From assembly GCA_964652025.1 (NCBI GenBank), contig CAZYZX010000003.1:258048-322047 (forward strand): DNA of 64,000 nt, written 5' to 3'. Below are positions 35,221 to 44,174 of the stretch, one piece after another. The DNA is from JAEXOD01 sp964652025 (GTDB lineage Bacteria; Bacteroidota; Ignavibacteria; Ignavibacteriales; Melioribacteraceae). The position numbers were made by a program, and so were the translations under genes. Positions within the stretch are counted from its first letter, which is position 1. The number at the start of each line of letters is the position of its first letter. The notes beneath the pieces were generated by a model. The model worked only from the letters and a program-made list of their open reading frames with translations. It did not search any database and had not been told where the DNA came from.

Positions 35221-35251
35221 ATATATATAAAAATTTGGCGGCTAAGCCGCC
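35221..35251 (-). terminator. Terminator of the amylase gene
   Basis: On the minus strand GGCGGC-TTA-GCCGCC (35237-35251) is followed by AAATTTTTATATATAT. It is a compact GC stem with a U-rich tail, placed 34 bp after the amylase stop and just before the ABC-F start. Confidence 0.78.
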
Positions 35252-35284
35252 TGATTATAAAAAACTAATGGAGTTTTGATGAAA

Positions 35285-36670
35285 TTACTTTTTAGTAAAA
35301 ATATAAAATTGCCAGGGTTTTAATTTTAGTGCTGCAACATTATTAAAAGTTCTCTGCTTTTCATTAGCAAAATTAGTAAACGTACCATCTAATATATCGC
35401 TACTTACCCATGCAGTTACATTACTATTAGATAAATTAAATAGCCCAAACACTACATTTTTTTCTAATACGCGTGCTACTGCTAAAACATTTCGTTTAAC
35501 ATTTACTGGCAAAATAACTATACTGCCACCATAGTTACCGTTCCACAACGCTTTATTATATGTTTTTAAGCTACATAATTTAGTAATAAGTTCTTCAGTT
35601 TTTGTGCTTTGCCATTTAACAGAGTCTTTTTCAAAAAATGATAAACGTTTTTTATTTTCAGCTTCTTGACCAGTATAAATTAATGGCATACCGCGTAATA
35701 TAAATGTTAATGCCGTAAATGCTTTAACTTTTTCTGCACCAAGTCTCTCATATTCACTACCTGCCCAACTGTTTTCATCGTGGTTAGTTATAAATAGCAT
35801 TCTATATTCACCATTAGAATACTCATCTACATCATTTACAATATATCTTCTTAAATCTTTTACGCTCTTTCTTCCTTTAGCAATATCGTTAAATAAGTGT
35901 AATGCTGTCCAGCTGTAACCCATATCAAATGCCTTACGCTGATATTCTTTTTTTTCAGCTTCTGCAAGCATAAAAACCGGTTTAATCTCTTCTATTTTAA
36001 CCCTTGCTTCTTCCCAAAAATCTAATGGCACCATATCCGCAACATCACATCTAAAGCCATCTATATCATATTTTGCAACCCAATACTTCATGGATTTTAT
36101 CATTTCTTTGCGTAAAGTTTGGTTATTGTAATCCAAATCTATTACATCGTGCCAATCTTTTACCGGTGGCACAAAATTGCCCGATGTATCTTTTACGTAA
36201 AATTCTGGATTTGTTTTTGTCCATTTATGATCCCATGCCGTATGATTTGCCACCCAATCTAATATTACATACATCCCATTTTTATGGATTGTATTTACTA
36301 AACTTTTAAAGTCTTCTTCATTTCCAAATTCTGGATTTATTGCTGAGTAATCTTTTATGCTGTAATAGCTACCTAGTGTCCCTTTTCTATTTACTTCTCC
36401 TATTGGTTGAATTGGCATAAGCCATAATATTTTTACCCCTAATGCTTTTAACCTTGGTATATGATTTTCTAACGCTTTAAATGTCCCTTCCTTTGTAAAT
36501 TGTCTTACGTTTATTTCATATATTACGGCATCTTTGCTCCACTCAACTATTTCCCTACCTTCCAAACTTTTTTTAATTGGCTGGGTTTTATTAATTTTGC
36601 TAAATACTAAATATCCTATTGTTGCTATTATTACCAAAATTATTATGCTAATTAAACTATTTTTTAACAT
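35285..36670 (-). CDS. GH13 alpha-amylase family glycosidase, membrane-anchored or secreted
   Basis: A 461-residue protein with an N-terminal hydrophobic helix (about 5-25) and a GH13 (beta/alpha)8 barrel. The conserved regions are in order: 'DWVANHTAWDH' (region I), 'GFRCDVADMVP' with the nucleophile Asp (region II), 'FMLAEAEKKEY' with the acid/base Glu (region III) and 'FITNHDENSW' (region IV Asp). A small C-terminal beta domain ends the protein. It is likely active on alpha-1,4-glucans in the periplasm or at the surface. It is shorter than secreted amylases with starch-binding domains, none of which is seen. Confidence 0.93.
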   Translation of the reverse strand: MLKNSLISIIILVIIATIGYLVFSKINKTQPIKKSLEGREIVEWSKDAVIYEINVRQFTKEGTFKALENHIPRLKALGVKILWLMPIQPIGEVNRKGTLGSYYSIKDYSAINPEFGNEEDFKSLVNTIHKNGMYVILDWVANHTAWDHKWTKTNPEFYVKDTSGNFVPPVKDWHDVIDLDYNNQTLRKEMIKSMKYWVAKYDIDGFRCDVADMVPLDFWEEARVKIEEIKPVFMLAEAEKKEYQRKAFDMGYSWTALHLFNDIAKGRKSVKDLRRYIVNDVDEYSNGEYRMLFITNHDENSWAGSEYERLGAEKVKAFTALTFILRGMPLIYTGQEAENKKRLSFFEKDSVKWQSTKTEELITKLCSLKTYNKALWNGNYGGSIVILPVNVKRNVLAVARVLEKNVVFGLFNLSNSNVTAWVSSDILDGTFTNFANEKQRTFNNVAALKLKPWQFYIFTKK

Positions 36671-36746
36671 TATTTACCTGTAATTTTTTTAAAAATTATT
36701 ATATTAATTTACAATTTATTTTATAATTTTCCCATAAAAACTTAAT

Positions 36747-37802
36747 ATGACTAAACAAGCTTCTGACCCAACAATAAAGTTTTTTGTTACTGTTTTAGGT
36801 ACTTTAGCACTGCTTTTTACTTTAAAAGAGCTTAAAAGTATTTTTTTACCCTTTGTTATAGCTTATTTTTTGTTTTTCCTTTTTACTCCTTTTAATAATT
36901 TTTTATCAAGAAAAAAAGTACCGTTAAGCATTTCAATTTTAATTAATATCACCATTTTGTTTACTGGTATAACTTTAATTGGACAGTTTATTGTTGCTTC
37001 TTTTAGCCAATTTGGAGAGCAAATACCTTACTACACAACAAAACTAAACAATATTATAATCAATTTTGCAATAGATTCTGGAATTAAAAATCCTATCTTA
37101 TTAAATTTTGATATTGGTAAATATTTAGCAAAATTAGATTATGCTGTTTTTGCTAGTGGTGTTTTTTCATCTACTGTGGATTTCTTTTCTAATATCTTTT
37201 TAATACTATTTTTCTTTATTTTTATTAATAGTGGTCACGATAAAATTATAGAAGCTTTCAAAAATAGATTTGAACCAAAACTAAACGATGAAAAAGAGAA
37301 CGACGAAAGCTTTATTTACGATACTGTAAAAAATATAACAGACCAAGTTCAAAAGTATATTTCCACAAAAGCTTTAATTAGCTTAACTATTTCTATTATT
37401 GTTGGCATTGTTTTACTTATTTTTGGTGTGGATTTTATTTTAGTTTGGGCTGCTTTAACTTTTTTCTTAAATTTTATTCCTAATATTGGGTCTATTATTT
37501 CTGTTATTCTTCCAACTTTAATGTGTTTAATTCAATACGAGTCTATTGGTTATGCGGCATTATTATTAGTTATATTAATAGTTTTTCAAAATTTAGTGGG
37601 TAATGTTTTAGAGCCCAAAATATTTGGTAATAAATTGGGCTTAAATCCTATTGTTATTTTACTTTCCTTATTGTTATGGGGATACATTTGGGGAATTGCA
37701 GGAATGATTTTATCTGTTCCCATAACTGCTATCTTAAAAATTATTTTTGAACGTAGTAATTCTAAAAATCTACACCTTATTAGCGGTATTATGAGTAATT
37801 AG
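36747..37802 (+). CDS. AI-2E family transporter (PerM/YdiK-like)
   Basis: A 351-residue integral membrane protein with about seven to eight helices and the family pattern of two N-terminal helices, a periplasmic segment and the C-terminal 'LNFIPNIGSIISVILPTL' region. The last helices include 'EPKIFGNKLGLNPIVILLSLLLWGYIWGIAG', which carries the signature 'GNKLGLNPIVILLSLLLWG'. Members include the AI-2 exporter TqsA and Na+/H+ antiporters, so the substrate is uncertain. It is convergent with the small secreted-protein gene, 4 bp apart. Confidence 0.92.
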   Translation: MTKQASDPTIKFFVTVLGTLALLFTLKELKSIFLPFVIAYFLFFLFTPFNNFLSRKKVPLSISILINITILFTGITLIGQFIVASFSQFGEQIPYYTTKLNNIIINFAIDSGIKNPILLNFDIGKYLAKLDYAVFASGVFSSTVDFFSNIFLILFFFIFINSGHDKIIEAFKNRFEPKLNDEKENDESFIYDTVKNITDQVQKYISTKALISLTISIIVGIVLLIFGVDFILVWAALTFFLNFIPNIGSIISVILPTLMCLIQYESIGYAALLLVILIVFQNLVGNVLEPKIFGNKLGLNPIVILLSLLLWGYIWGIAGMILSVPITAILKIIFERSNSKNLHLISGIMSN

Positions 37803-37806
37803 TTTA

Positions 37807-38184
37807 TTATTTTTCAATAATATTCATTTTACTTAATGCTTTTATTGTATTGTTAGCTGATAATAGCCCTTGTGCTTTTAATTGTGCGTCATCTGTATCA
37901 AACTCTAACAATGTTAAAGCAAGAACAAATTGTAAATAATCATCTTCTTCAGTATAACTAGCATTTATTAAATCTGGCAATAGTTCATCATATTTAAATT
38001 TTGCACACATTTCATAACCACTTTTGCGCAACCCTATATTATCACTATTTATTGCAGATTTTAAATTCAAAATTGCTTTTTCTTTTTTACTTAAGTTAGT
38101 TTTTTCTTGAGCACTTAAATTTAACGATAAAGCAACAACGCAAACCAACGTAAACAACACGAAATTATAATATTTAGTTTTCAT
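37807..38184 (-). CDS. Small secreted HEAT-like protein
   Basis: A 125-residue protein with a signal peptide ('KYYNFVLFTLVCVVALSLNLSA') and a mature part of short paired helices ('NIGLRKSGYEMCAKFKYDEL', 'DDYLQFVLALTLLEFDTDDA') typical of HEAT-like repeats. ATG 38184 has a GGAG site 6 bases before it, so I prefer it to the in-frame ATG at 38196. The gene has an ECF-type promoter (38229-38254) like that of the sigma operon, so it is probably part of that regulon. No function is known. Confidence 0.7.
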   Translation of the reverse strand: MKTKYYNFVLFTLVCVVALSLNLSAQEKTNLSKKEKAILNLKSAINSDNIGLRKSGYEMCAKFKYDELLPDLINASYTEEDDYLQFVLALTLLEFDTDDAQLKAQGLLSANNTIKALSKMNIIEK

Positions 38185-38228
38185 ATCAGGCTCCATTTAA
38201 TTAATGTTTTTTACTTTCATTAATTAAG

Positions 38229-38254
38229 ACGAACCACTTAATGAAAAGTTATAA
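38229..38254 (-). promoter_or_regulatory. ECF-sigma promoter of the small secreted-protein gene
   Basis: The minus strand reads TATAAC, 16 bp, CGTC, then TTAATT. It differs from the other two copies in one -35 base (A for G) and shares the CGTCTTWAT block. It lies 45 bp upstream of the ATG at 38184. Confidence 0.65.
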
Positions 38255-38267
38255 ATTAAGTTCATAA

Positions 38268-38304
38268 ATTTTAAAAATAAAAACCCCCGAAATTATTTCG
38301 AGGG
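38268..38304 (-). terminator. Terminator of the M16 peptidase pair
   Basis: On the minus strand CCCTCGAAAT pairs with ATTTCGGGGG (38284-38304, one T-G wobble) and is followed by TTTTTATTTTT. It lies about 30 bp after the stop of the downstream M16 gene. Confidence 0.92.
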
Positions 38305-38335
38305 TAAAGTTTTATAACAAAAGTTAATTTAATTT

Positions 38336-40411
38336 TTATTTTACTTCAAACTTACTATCTGGAATATCAGAATTAATTTTAACATCGGTTACACTTAAAT
38401 CGAACTTTTGTCCTGCCATTATTTGCTTATATAAGTAAGGCACTTTTATACCATTAACATCTTTGTAATCATCATAAATAATTACAGAAGTAAAATTGCC
38501 TTGTGGTGTTTCGATTGTGTTCACATCCCTATTTTTTAATCCCGTCTTTGTGTCAAAATAGGTTATAGTATTTTGTCCACTTGCAAATTTTATTGTTACT
38601 TTATAATAATCAACTCCGTCAATGTTCTCAATTCCATTTAGCTCTGCAGTTGCACCATATTTTGCTAAATCTAATAACGGTTCAATAGCAGCTTCATATT
38701 TCAATCGTTCAAATTCTTTGCCATCCAACATTTTAGTCTGCCCCATTGCGGATTGTTTAGCTTTTGCTCCATCAGAAACGGTTTCTTGAACAAACATACC
38801 CGCATCTACTTTTTGATATAATTTACCACCTTCTTTTTTAATTAAATTAACCGAAAGGTCACCCATTGGTGTTTTACCTTTCATTGTAACAGATATATTT
38901 TTAATTTTTGCAAGGTTTTCCTTTCCACCAACAGCGTTAATAAAATCAGATATCACTTTATCAACTGTTAATCCTTCTGGTAGTTTTTTTGCACTTGGGT
39001 CTACTTTGTTGCCATAAAAATCTAAATACTCTATTTTACCATTTTGTGCAAACTTTGCTAATGGAGAAGAAATTTCATCACTTTTACCAACCACAACAAC
39101 ATAAGCATTATTTGGTTTTATTAATCTACCAGCAGCTTCGTAAATATCATCTACTGTTAACGAGTTTAATACTTTTAAATAATTTTTATAAAAATCCTTA
39201 GGTAAATTATATCTTTCTATATTAAGCGCAAAATTAGCTATGGTTTGTGGGTCTTCTAAACTTCTAGAAAATGAGCCCGTTAAAAAGTTCTTTGTTCTTT
39301 GCAACTCTTCTTCTGTAATTTTTTCGGTTCGCATCCTATTCATTTCATTTAATATTTCTGTAACAGCACTATCTGTAACAGAGTTACGAACTTCGCAATA
39401 TGCAGTAAAATTACCAACATATTCATCTGGTGTAATATTAGAATATGCACCATAAGTAAACGCATGCTTTTCCCGCAAATTCATAAATAAACGCGCTGTT
39501 GCACTTCCTCCTAATATTGCATTTATTACTTGTGCTTTTATTTGGTCAGTCGTTCCAATCTTTAAATCTAATGGATATGTAACATTAACTACAGACTGAA
39601 CTGAATTGCTTCTATCAGAAACTACAACTTTGCGCACTAATGGCTGCTTAACTGTTTTTAATTCTGTTTTTGTTACTTCTTTACTTGTCCAATTACCTAA
39701 ATATTTTGTAACTAATTTTTTAGCATCACTTAAGGTTATATCACCTACTATTGCTAAGTAAGAAATGTTTGGTACAAAATAAGTGTTATAATAATTTTTG
39801 CAAACATCTAATGTTACTGCTTTAATTGTCTCTTCACTTTCTATTTCACCATATGGATGATCTTTACCATATAAAACCACACTTCTAACACGTTGTGAAA
39901 TGCTTTGCGGTTCTTCTTTTGCAGATGCTAAACCACTTAACATTTTGGTTTTTATTTTATCTAACTCTTCTTGCTTAAACTCGCTATTTAATATTATATC
40001 AGACATTATTTCAAAAAGCTTTTCTGTATTTTTGCTTAAGCAAGATGCATTTATAGAGTTTGAAGATGTACTTAAATTTGCACCAATAAAATCAATCTCT
40101 TCATCAATTTCTGATTTAGTTCTTGTTTTGGTTCCCGTTCCTAATAATTCACCTGTAATTTCAACATATCCAGCAAATTCTTTTTCTAAAATTGGCTCGC
40201 GATTAACAATAAATCTAAAATTTACTTTAGGTAGCTTGTGGTTTTCTACAACAATAACTTTTAACCCATTGGGTAACACAAACATTTCATAATCCCCAAT
40301 GTTTATTGTGGGGGCAGGACCTGGTAACGGTTTTTTACTTCTATCTACTTGAGCAAACAAAATATTTGCCGCTAATATTATAAATAATGCCAATACTAAT
40401 TTATTTTTCAT
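38336..40411 (-). CDS. M16 family peptidase, catalytically inactive subunit with C-terminal domain
   Basis: A 691-residue exported protein (signal peptide about 1-21). Residues about 35-450 are two M16 domains. The zinc motif HxxEH is absent: where active enzymes read 'GxAHFxEH' this protein reads 'EFAGYVEITGELLG'. The downstream fold markers 'NTYFVPNISYLAIVGDI' and 'GGSATARLFMNLREKHAFTYGAYS' are kept. About 470-691 is an extra beta-rich domain, perhaps an outer-membrane lipoprotein-sorting (LolA)-like sheet. It partners the active M16 gene 20 bp upstream. I use ATG 40411; a TTG at 40423 lies within the ribosome-binding site TTGGAG. Confidence 0.9.
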   Translation of the reverse strand: MKNKLVLALFIILAANILFAQVDRSKKPLPGPAPTINIGDYEMFVLPNGLKVIVVENHKLPKVNFRFIVNREPILEKEFAGYVEITGELLGTGTKTRTKSEIDEEIDFIGANLSTSSNSINASCLSKNTEKLFEIMSDIILNSEFKQEELDKIKTKMLSGLASAKEEPQSISQRVRSVVLYGKDHPYGEIESEETIKAVTLDVCKNYYNTYFVPNISYLAIVGDITLSDAKKLVTKYLGNWTSKEVTKTELKTVKQPLVRKVVVSDRSNSVQSVVNVTYPLDLKIGTTDQIKAQVINAILGGSATARLFMNLREKHAFTYGAYSNITPDEYVGNFTAYCEVRNSVTDSAVTEILNEMNRMRTEKITEEELQRTKNFLTGSFSRSLEDPQTIANFALNIERYNLPKDFYKNYLKVLNSLTVDDIYEAAGRLIKPNNAYVVVVGKSDEISSPLAKFAQNGKIEYLDFYGNKVDPSAKKLPEGLTVDKVISDFINAVGGKENLAKIKNISVTMKGKTPMGDLSVNLIKKEGGKLYQKVDAGMFVQETVSDGAKAKQSAMGQTKMLDGKEFERLKYEAAIEPLLDLAKYGATAELNGIENIDGVDYYKVTIKFASGQNTITYFDTKTGLKNRDVNTIETPQGNFTSVIIYDDYKDVNGIKVPYLYKQIMAGQKFDLSVTDVKINSDIPDSKFEVK

Positions 40412-40431
40412 TTTATTCTCCAAACTTCAAA

Positions 40432-41754
40432 TTATTTTTTTAAACTTTTTGGCAAATAATATAAAACAACTCTATTATCTTTTACCAAGTATTTCTTTGC
40501 AACTTTCATAATATCTTCGCGTGTAACTTTCATATACCTTTCTATTTCAGTATTAATTAAATTAGCATCACCAAAATAAACATGATAATTTGCCAAGCTT
40601 TCTGCAATTCCTGCAACTTTACTATTTTCATCTACAAAACTTCTTTCTACTTGATTTTGCAATTTTACAAATTCACGCTCGCTAATAAGATTATTTTGAA
40701 CATTTTGGATCTGATTATTCATTTCATCTTCAACTTCTTTAGGGTCTTTACCCATGTTGCAAACAGCAAAAACTAAAAATTGTCCGCTATCTTCTAATGC
40801 AAATGGAAAAGACATAGCAGTAACCGCTAATTGCTTTTCATCTACAATGCTTTTATATAATCTGCTACTTTGCCCACCAGATAGCAAGGTTGTTAACATA
40901 TTTAAAGCATAGTAATCTTCTGTACCTTGTGCGGGTATTCTATAAGATTGTATTACTGCTGGAAGTTGAATGTTATCGTAAATTGTATCTCTAACCTCTC
41001 CACCTAAAGGCGGTTCAATCGGAAAATCTCTCTTTATTTCTTTTTTACCTTTTGGTATTTCTGCAAAATATTTGTTAATAAATTCTTTTGCTTGGGTTTT
41101 ATTAATATCGCCAGCAATAGATAAAGTTGCATTATTAGGAACGTAGTAATGATTATAAAATTCAATAAACTCATCTAATTTTGCTTGATCAATATATTGA
41201 ACAGAACCAATTGTTAACCACCTATAAGGGTGCACTTTATATGCGCGCTTAAAAGTTTCTTCTAAAATCGAGCCGTATGGTCTGTTTTCGTAACTTTGTT
41301 TCCTTTCTTCTTTAACTACTTTACGTTGTGTTTCTAAGCCAACGCTATCAATCTTTAAATGCATCAAACGTTCGCTTTCCATATATAAACCAAGCTCTAA
41401 TTGGTTAGATGGAAGAATTTGATAATAAAAAGTTCTATCAAAAGAGGTGTTCGCATTAAGTGTTCCGCCGGCACCTTCAATAGTCTTAAAATATTCGCCT
41501 CTTGCTATATTTGGCGAGCCTTCGAACATTAAATGCTCAAAAAAATGCGCAAAGCCAGTTCTTTCCGGATCTTCGTTTTTACTGCCTACATGATACATAA
41601 TGGAGACTGCAACTATTGGCGTAGTATGGTCTTCGTGCAATATTACATGCAACCCATTATCTAACTTATACTCTTCAAATTCAATTTTTTTTGCTCCAGA
41701 GCAGCCTATTAAAAATACTAACACTGGTATTAACATTAGGATTTTGTTTTTCAT
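40432..41754 (-). CDS. M16 family zinc metallopeptidase lipoprotein, catalytic subunit
   Basis: A 440-residue insulinase-family peptidase. The signal peptide ends with a lipobox ('VLVFLIGCSG'), anchoring it by Cys18. The active site is complete: 'GFAHFFEHLMFEGS' gives HxxEH (about 71-75), with the distal Glu in 'LYMESERL' near 148-152. The second M16 domain contains 'GGQSSRLYKSIVDEKQL'. It heads a two-gene operon with the HxxEH-less subunit. Such periplasmic pairs parallel the catalytic/regulatory subunits of mitochondrial processing peptidase. Confidence 0.94.
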   Translation of the reverse strand: MKNKILMLIPVLVFLIGCSGAKKIEFEEYKLDNGLHVILHEDHTTPIVAVSIMYHVGSKNEDPERTGFAHFFEHLMFEGSPNIARGEYFKTIEGAGGTLNANTSFDRTFYYQILPSNQLELGLYMESERLMHLKIDSVGLETQRKVVKEERKQSYENRPYGSILEETFKRAYKVHPYRWLTIGSVQYIDQAKLDEFIEFYNHYYVPNNATLSIAGDINKTQAKEFINKYFAEIPKGKKEIKRDFPIEPPLGGEVRDTIYDNIQLPAVIQSYRIPAQGTEDYYALNMLTTLLSGGQSSRLYKSIVDEKQLAVTAMSFPFALEDSGQFLVFAVCNMGKDPKEVEDEMNNQIQNVQNNLISEREFVKLQNQVERSFVDENSKVAGIAESLANYHVYFGDANLINTEIERYMKVTREDIMKVAKKYLVKDNRVVLYYLPKSLKK

Positions 41755-41920
41755 TATTTTATCCTTTTTAATTGGTGATTAAATTAATATTATCAACTTA
41801 AAATTAATAAGTTTATTTTACTTAAACAATAATTTATTAAACATTTTATATTTTAGTAAAATTGCTTTAAATATTGTAAATTTGTAGATTAAATTTAATT
41901 TTTAACGGGGAGATACGATT

Positions 41921-43588
41921 ATGAGAAAAATGATTTTACTTTTTTTACTTAGTTACGCTATAATTAGTGCGCAACCAATAACTTGGACCGATGTTAGTGC
42001 TTTTTATAATTTACCTAATGGTGTAAAACTTTTTGAAGGTTCCCGCACTTCACCAAAACTTAAAGCCTATTACTTAGATATTGATTTAAATAATCCTAAA
42101 ATTGCCGTAAGACCTTACATTACAACAGCTCCATCAACAGTTAATGTGTTAAATGCCAGATTTGGTGCATATGCTTCAATAAATGGTGGATTTTTTGGTG
42201 GTTCTACATCTTATAGTGCAGTAGTTTACCCAAACGAATTGAAGGCACAAAATGTTGCAACTGTAACGCGTAATAATCAGGCATACCCCGTTATTCGTAG
42301 TTTTTTTGGTGTGGATAAAAGTAAACAACCAGCTGTAAATTGGATTTATCACTTTAGTAATACTTTACAAGGTTTATATACATTTAATGAACCTTTACCA
42401 TACACTTATAACGCTTCTTCTCCACTTCCACCTCCTCAGCAATCGCAAGGTACACCTTACCAAAATTTATTAGTTGGTATTGGTGGCGCCCCTACTTTAG
42501 TTAAAAACGGAATACTACATATAACTTATAACGAAGAAATTATGTGGGGTAGCGGTGTTGGTTTAGATAACAGAGACCCAAGAACTGCAGTTGGATACAC
42601 TGCAGATAAACATGTAATTTTTCTTGTTGCCGATGGAAGACAAACCGATTCTGAAGGATTAGCTTTGCCAGAAGTAGCGCAAGTTTTTATAAACTTAGGT
42701 TGTGTAGAAGCTATGAACTTAGATGGTGGCGGCTCCACTCAAATGGCTTTGGGTAATCAATTTATTAATTCCCCAAGCGAGATGCGCGCCGTTCCTGTAA
42801 TCTTTGCCGTAACACATATCGATTCTTTACACTTACCAAAGGAACCTACTTTTGAAAAGGTAATTGATACAGGCGACCCTGAAGCTTCTCTAAATGGCGG
42901 TGATTGGTTCCCAACTGCTAATACAGGTTATTGGGGAAGTACTCCAGCGCAATTAAATGCTGTTGGCACTGGTAGCAGCTACGCACAATTTAATCTTAAC
43001 TTACCAAAAGAAGCTAGTTACGAGCTTTATGCTTGGTGGGTCGCTTCTACTAACAGAAGTAAAACTACTCCTTTTATTATAGAACATAAAAACGGTATTG
43101 ATACAGTTAAAAAAGACCAATCGCTTAATGGTTCTACTTGGGTTAAAATTGGCACTTATACTTTTGCAGGCACATCAAATGAAAAAGTAAAAATTACTGA
43201 TGCCGGCACCCCTGCGGGCACTTACGTTGTTGCAGATGCTATTAGATTAATTTCTTATGATTCAACTTTTGTTGTTTCTGTTAAAGATAAAACTCCTGTT
43301 AATCCAGATAATTTTGTGCTTTATCAAAATTACCCAAATCCCTTTAATCCAACTACAAAAATTTCGTTTTACTTGCCCGAAGTAAGCAACGTTAGCTTAA
43401 CTGTTTATGATGCTTTAGGACAAACCGTTGCTAATTTAATTAATAACCAATTATTACAAAAAGGAAATAATTTTGTATTTTGGGATGCTAAAAACAATTT
43501 GGGTGTAACCGTTCCTAGTGGTATTTATTTTTATACCCTTAATGTAAATGGTAAATCTTTTACTAAAAAAATGGTCTACTTAAAATAA
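41921..43588 (+). CDS. T9SS-exported phosphodiester glycosidase with golvesin-like domain
   Basis: A 555-residue secreted protein with four parts. These are a signal peptide (1-17), a phosphodiester glycosidase (NAGPA/DUF2233) domain at about 60-300 ('ASINGGFFGGSTSY', 'DPRTAVGYTADKHVIFLVADGR', 'NLDGGGSTQMAL'), a golvesin C-terminal-like beta-sandwich at about 305-445 ('YELYAWWVASTNRSKTTPF', 'VVADAIRL') and a C-terminal type IX sorting domain at about 465-555 ('YQNYPNPFNPTTKISFYLP', 'SGIYFYTLNVNGKSFTKKM'). It should remove phosphodiester-linked sugars from extracellular glycans. A good GGGGAGA site precedes the ATG. The only clear T9SS cargo in the window. Confidence 0.93.
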   Translation: MRKMILLFLLSYAIISAQPITWTDVSAFYNLPNGVKLFEGSRTSPKLKAYYLDIDLNNPKIAVRPYITTAPSTVNVLNARFGAYASINGGFFGGSTSYSAVVYPNELKAQNVATVTRNNQAYPVIRSFFGVDKSKQPAVNWIYHFSNTLQGLYTFNEPLPYTYNASSPLPPPQQSQGTPYQNLLVGIGGAPTLVKNGILHITYNEEIMWGSGVGLDNRDPRTAVGYTADKHVIFLVADGRQTDSEGLALPEVAQVFINLGCVEAMNLDGGGSTQMALGNQFINSPSEMRAVPVIFAVTHIDSLHLPKEPTFEKVIDTGDPEASLNGGDWFPTANTGYWGSTPAQLNAVGTGSSYAQFNLNLPKEASYELYAWWVASTNRSKTTPFIIEHKNGIDTVKKDQSLNGSTWVKIGTYTFAGTSNEKVKITDAGTPAGTYVVADAIRLISYDSTFVVSVKDKTPVNPDNFVLYQNYPNPFNPTTKISFYLPEVSNVSLTVYDALGQTVANLINNQLLQKGNNFVFWDAKNNLGVTVPSGIYFYTLNVNGKSFTKKMVYLK

Positions 43589-43603
43589 ACTATAGGCAAC
43601 TGA

Positions 43604-44131
43604 TTGAAACATAAAAGTATTGTTATTTTTTTATCACAAAAAGATTTTGACGAACAAGAGTTTATTATAACTAAATCCCAATTGATTAAAAACGGGTTTA
43701 ACGTTTTTATATGCTCCGATGCTATTAGTGTTTGCACTGGAAATAGAGGACTAAAAGTAAAAAATGATGTTGCACTTAATAATCTTAAGCAACAAAATTT
43801 TGCAGGGTTAATTATTATTGGTGGTAAAGGAATTACTGAATACTTTAAAAACACTTTAATTATAAATAATATTGCAGACTTTATAAAGAATAAAAAAATT
43901 GTTGGTGCCATTTGTGCAGCACCTGTTCTATTGGCAAAAACTGCTCTTTTTATAAATAAACCTATTGCTTGTAATGTAAACTATAAAAAAGATGTTGAAA
44001 AAGAGGGTGCTGTTTTTAATGATGAACCATTTTTAGTAAATGAGAATATTGTAACAGCTAAAGAAGCAATTTACGCTAACGATTTTATTACTAAATTTAT
44101 TCACTTACTTAAAAATAAGAACCAACATTAA
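43604..44131 (+). CDS. DJ-1/PfpI family protein
   Basis: A 175-residue class I glutamine amidotransferase-like protein. The nucleophile elbow is 'VGAICAAPVLLAKT', with the candidate Cys near residue 103 and the family's acidic residue in 'FLSQKDFDEQEF'. No ATG fits the N-terminus; the frame begins at TTG 43604, which gives the expected first strand ('KHKSIVIFLS'). Family members include deglycase-like and chaperone-like proteins, and the specific role is open. It follows the T9SS cargo gene by 15 bp. Confidence 0.85.
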   Translation: MKHKSIVIFLSQKDFDEQEFIITKSQLIKNGFNVFICSDAISVCTGNRGLKVKNDVALNNLKQQNFAGLIIIGGKGITEYFKNTLIINNIADFIKNKKIVGAICAAPVLLAKTALFINKPIACNVNYKKDVEKEGAVFNDEPFLVNENIVTAKEAIYANDFITKFIHLLKNKNQH

Positions 44132-44174
44132 TTACATATTGTTTAATCTTAAAACTAATAAAATATAATTATTT

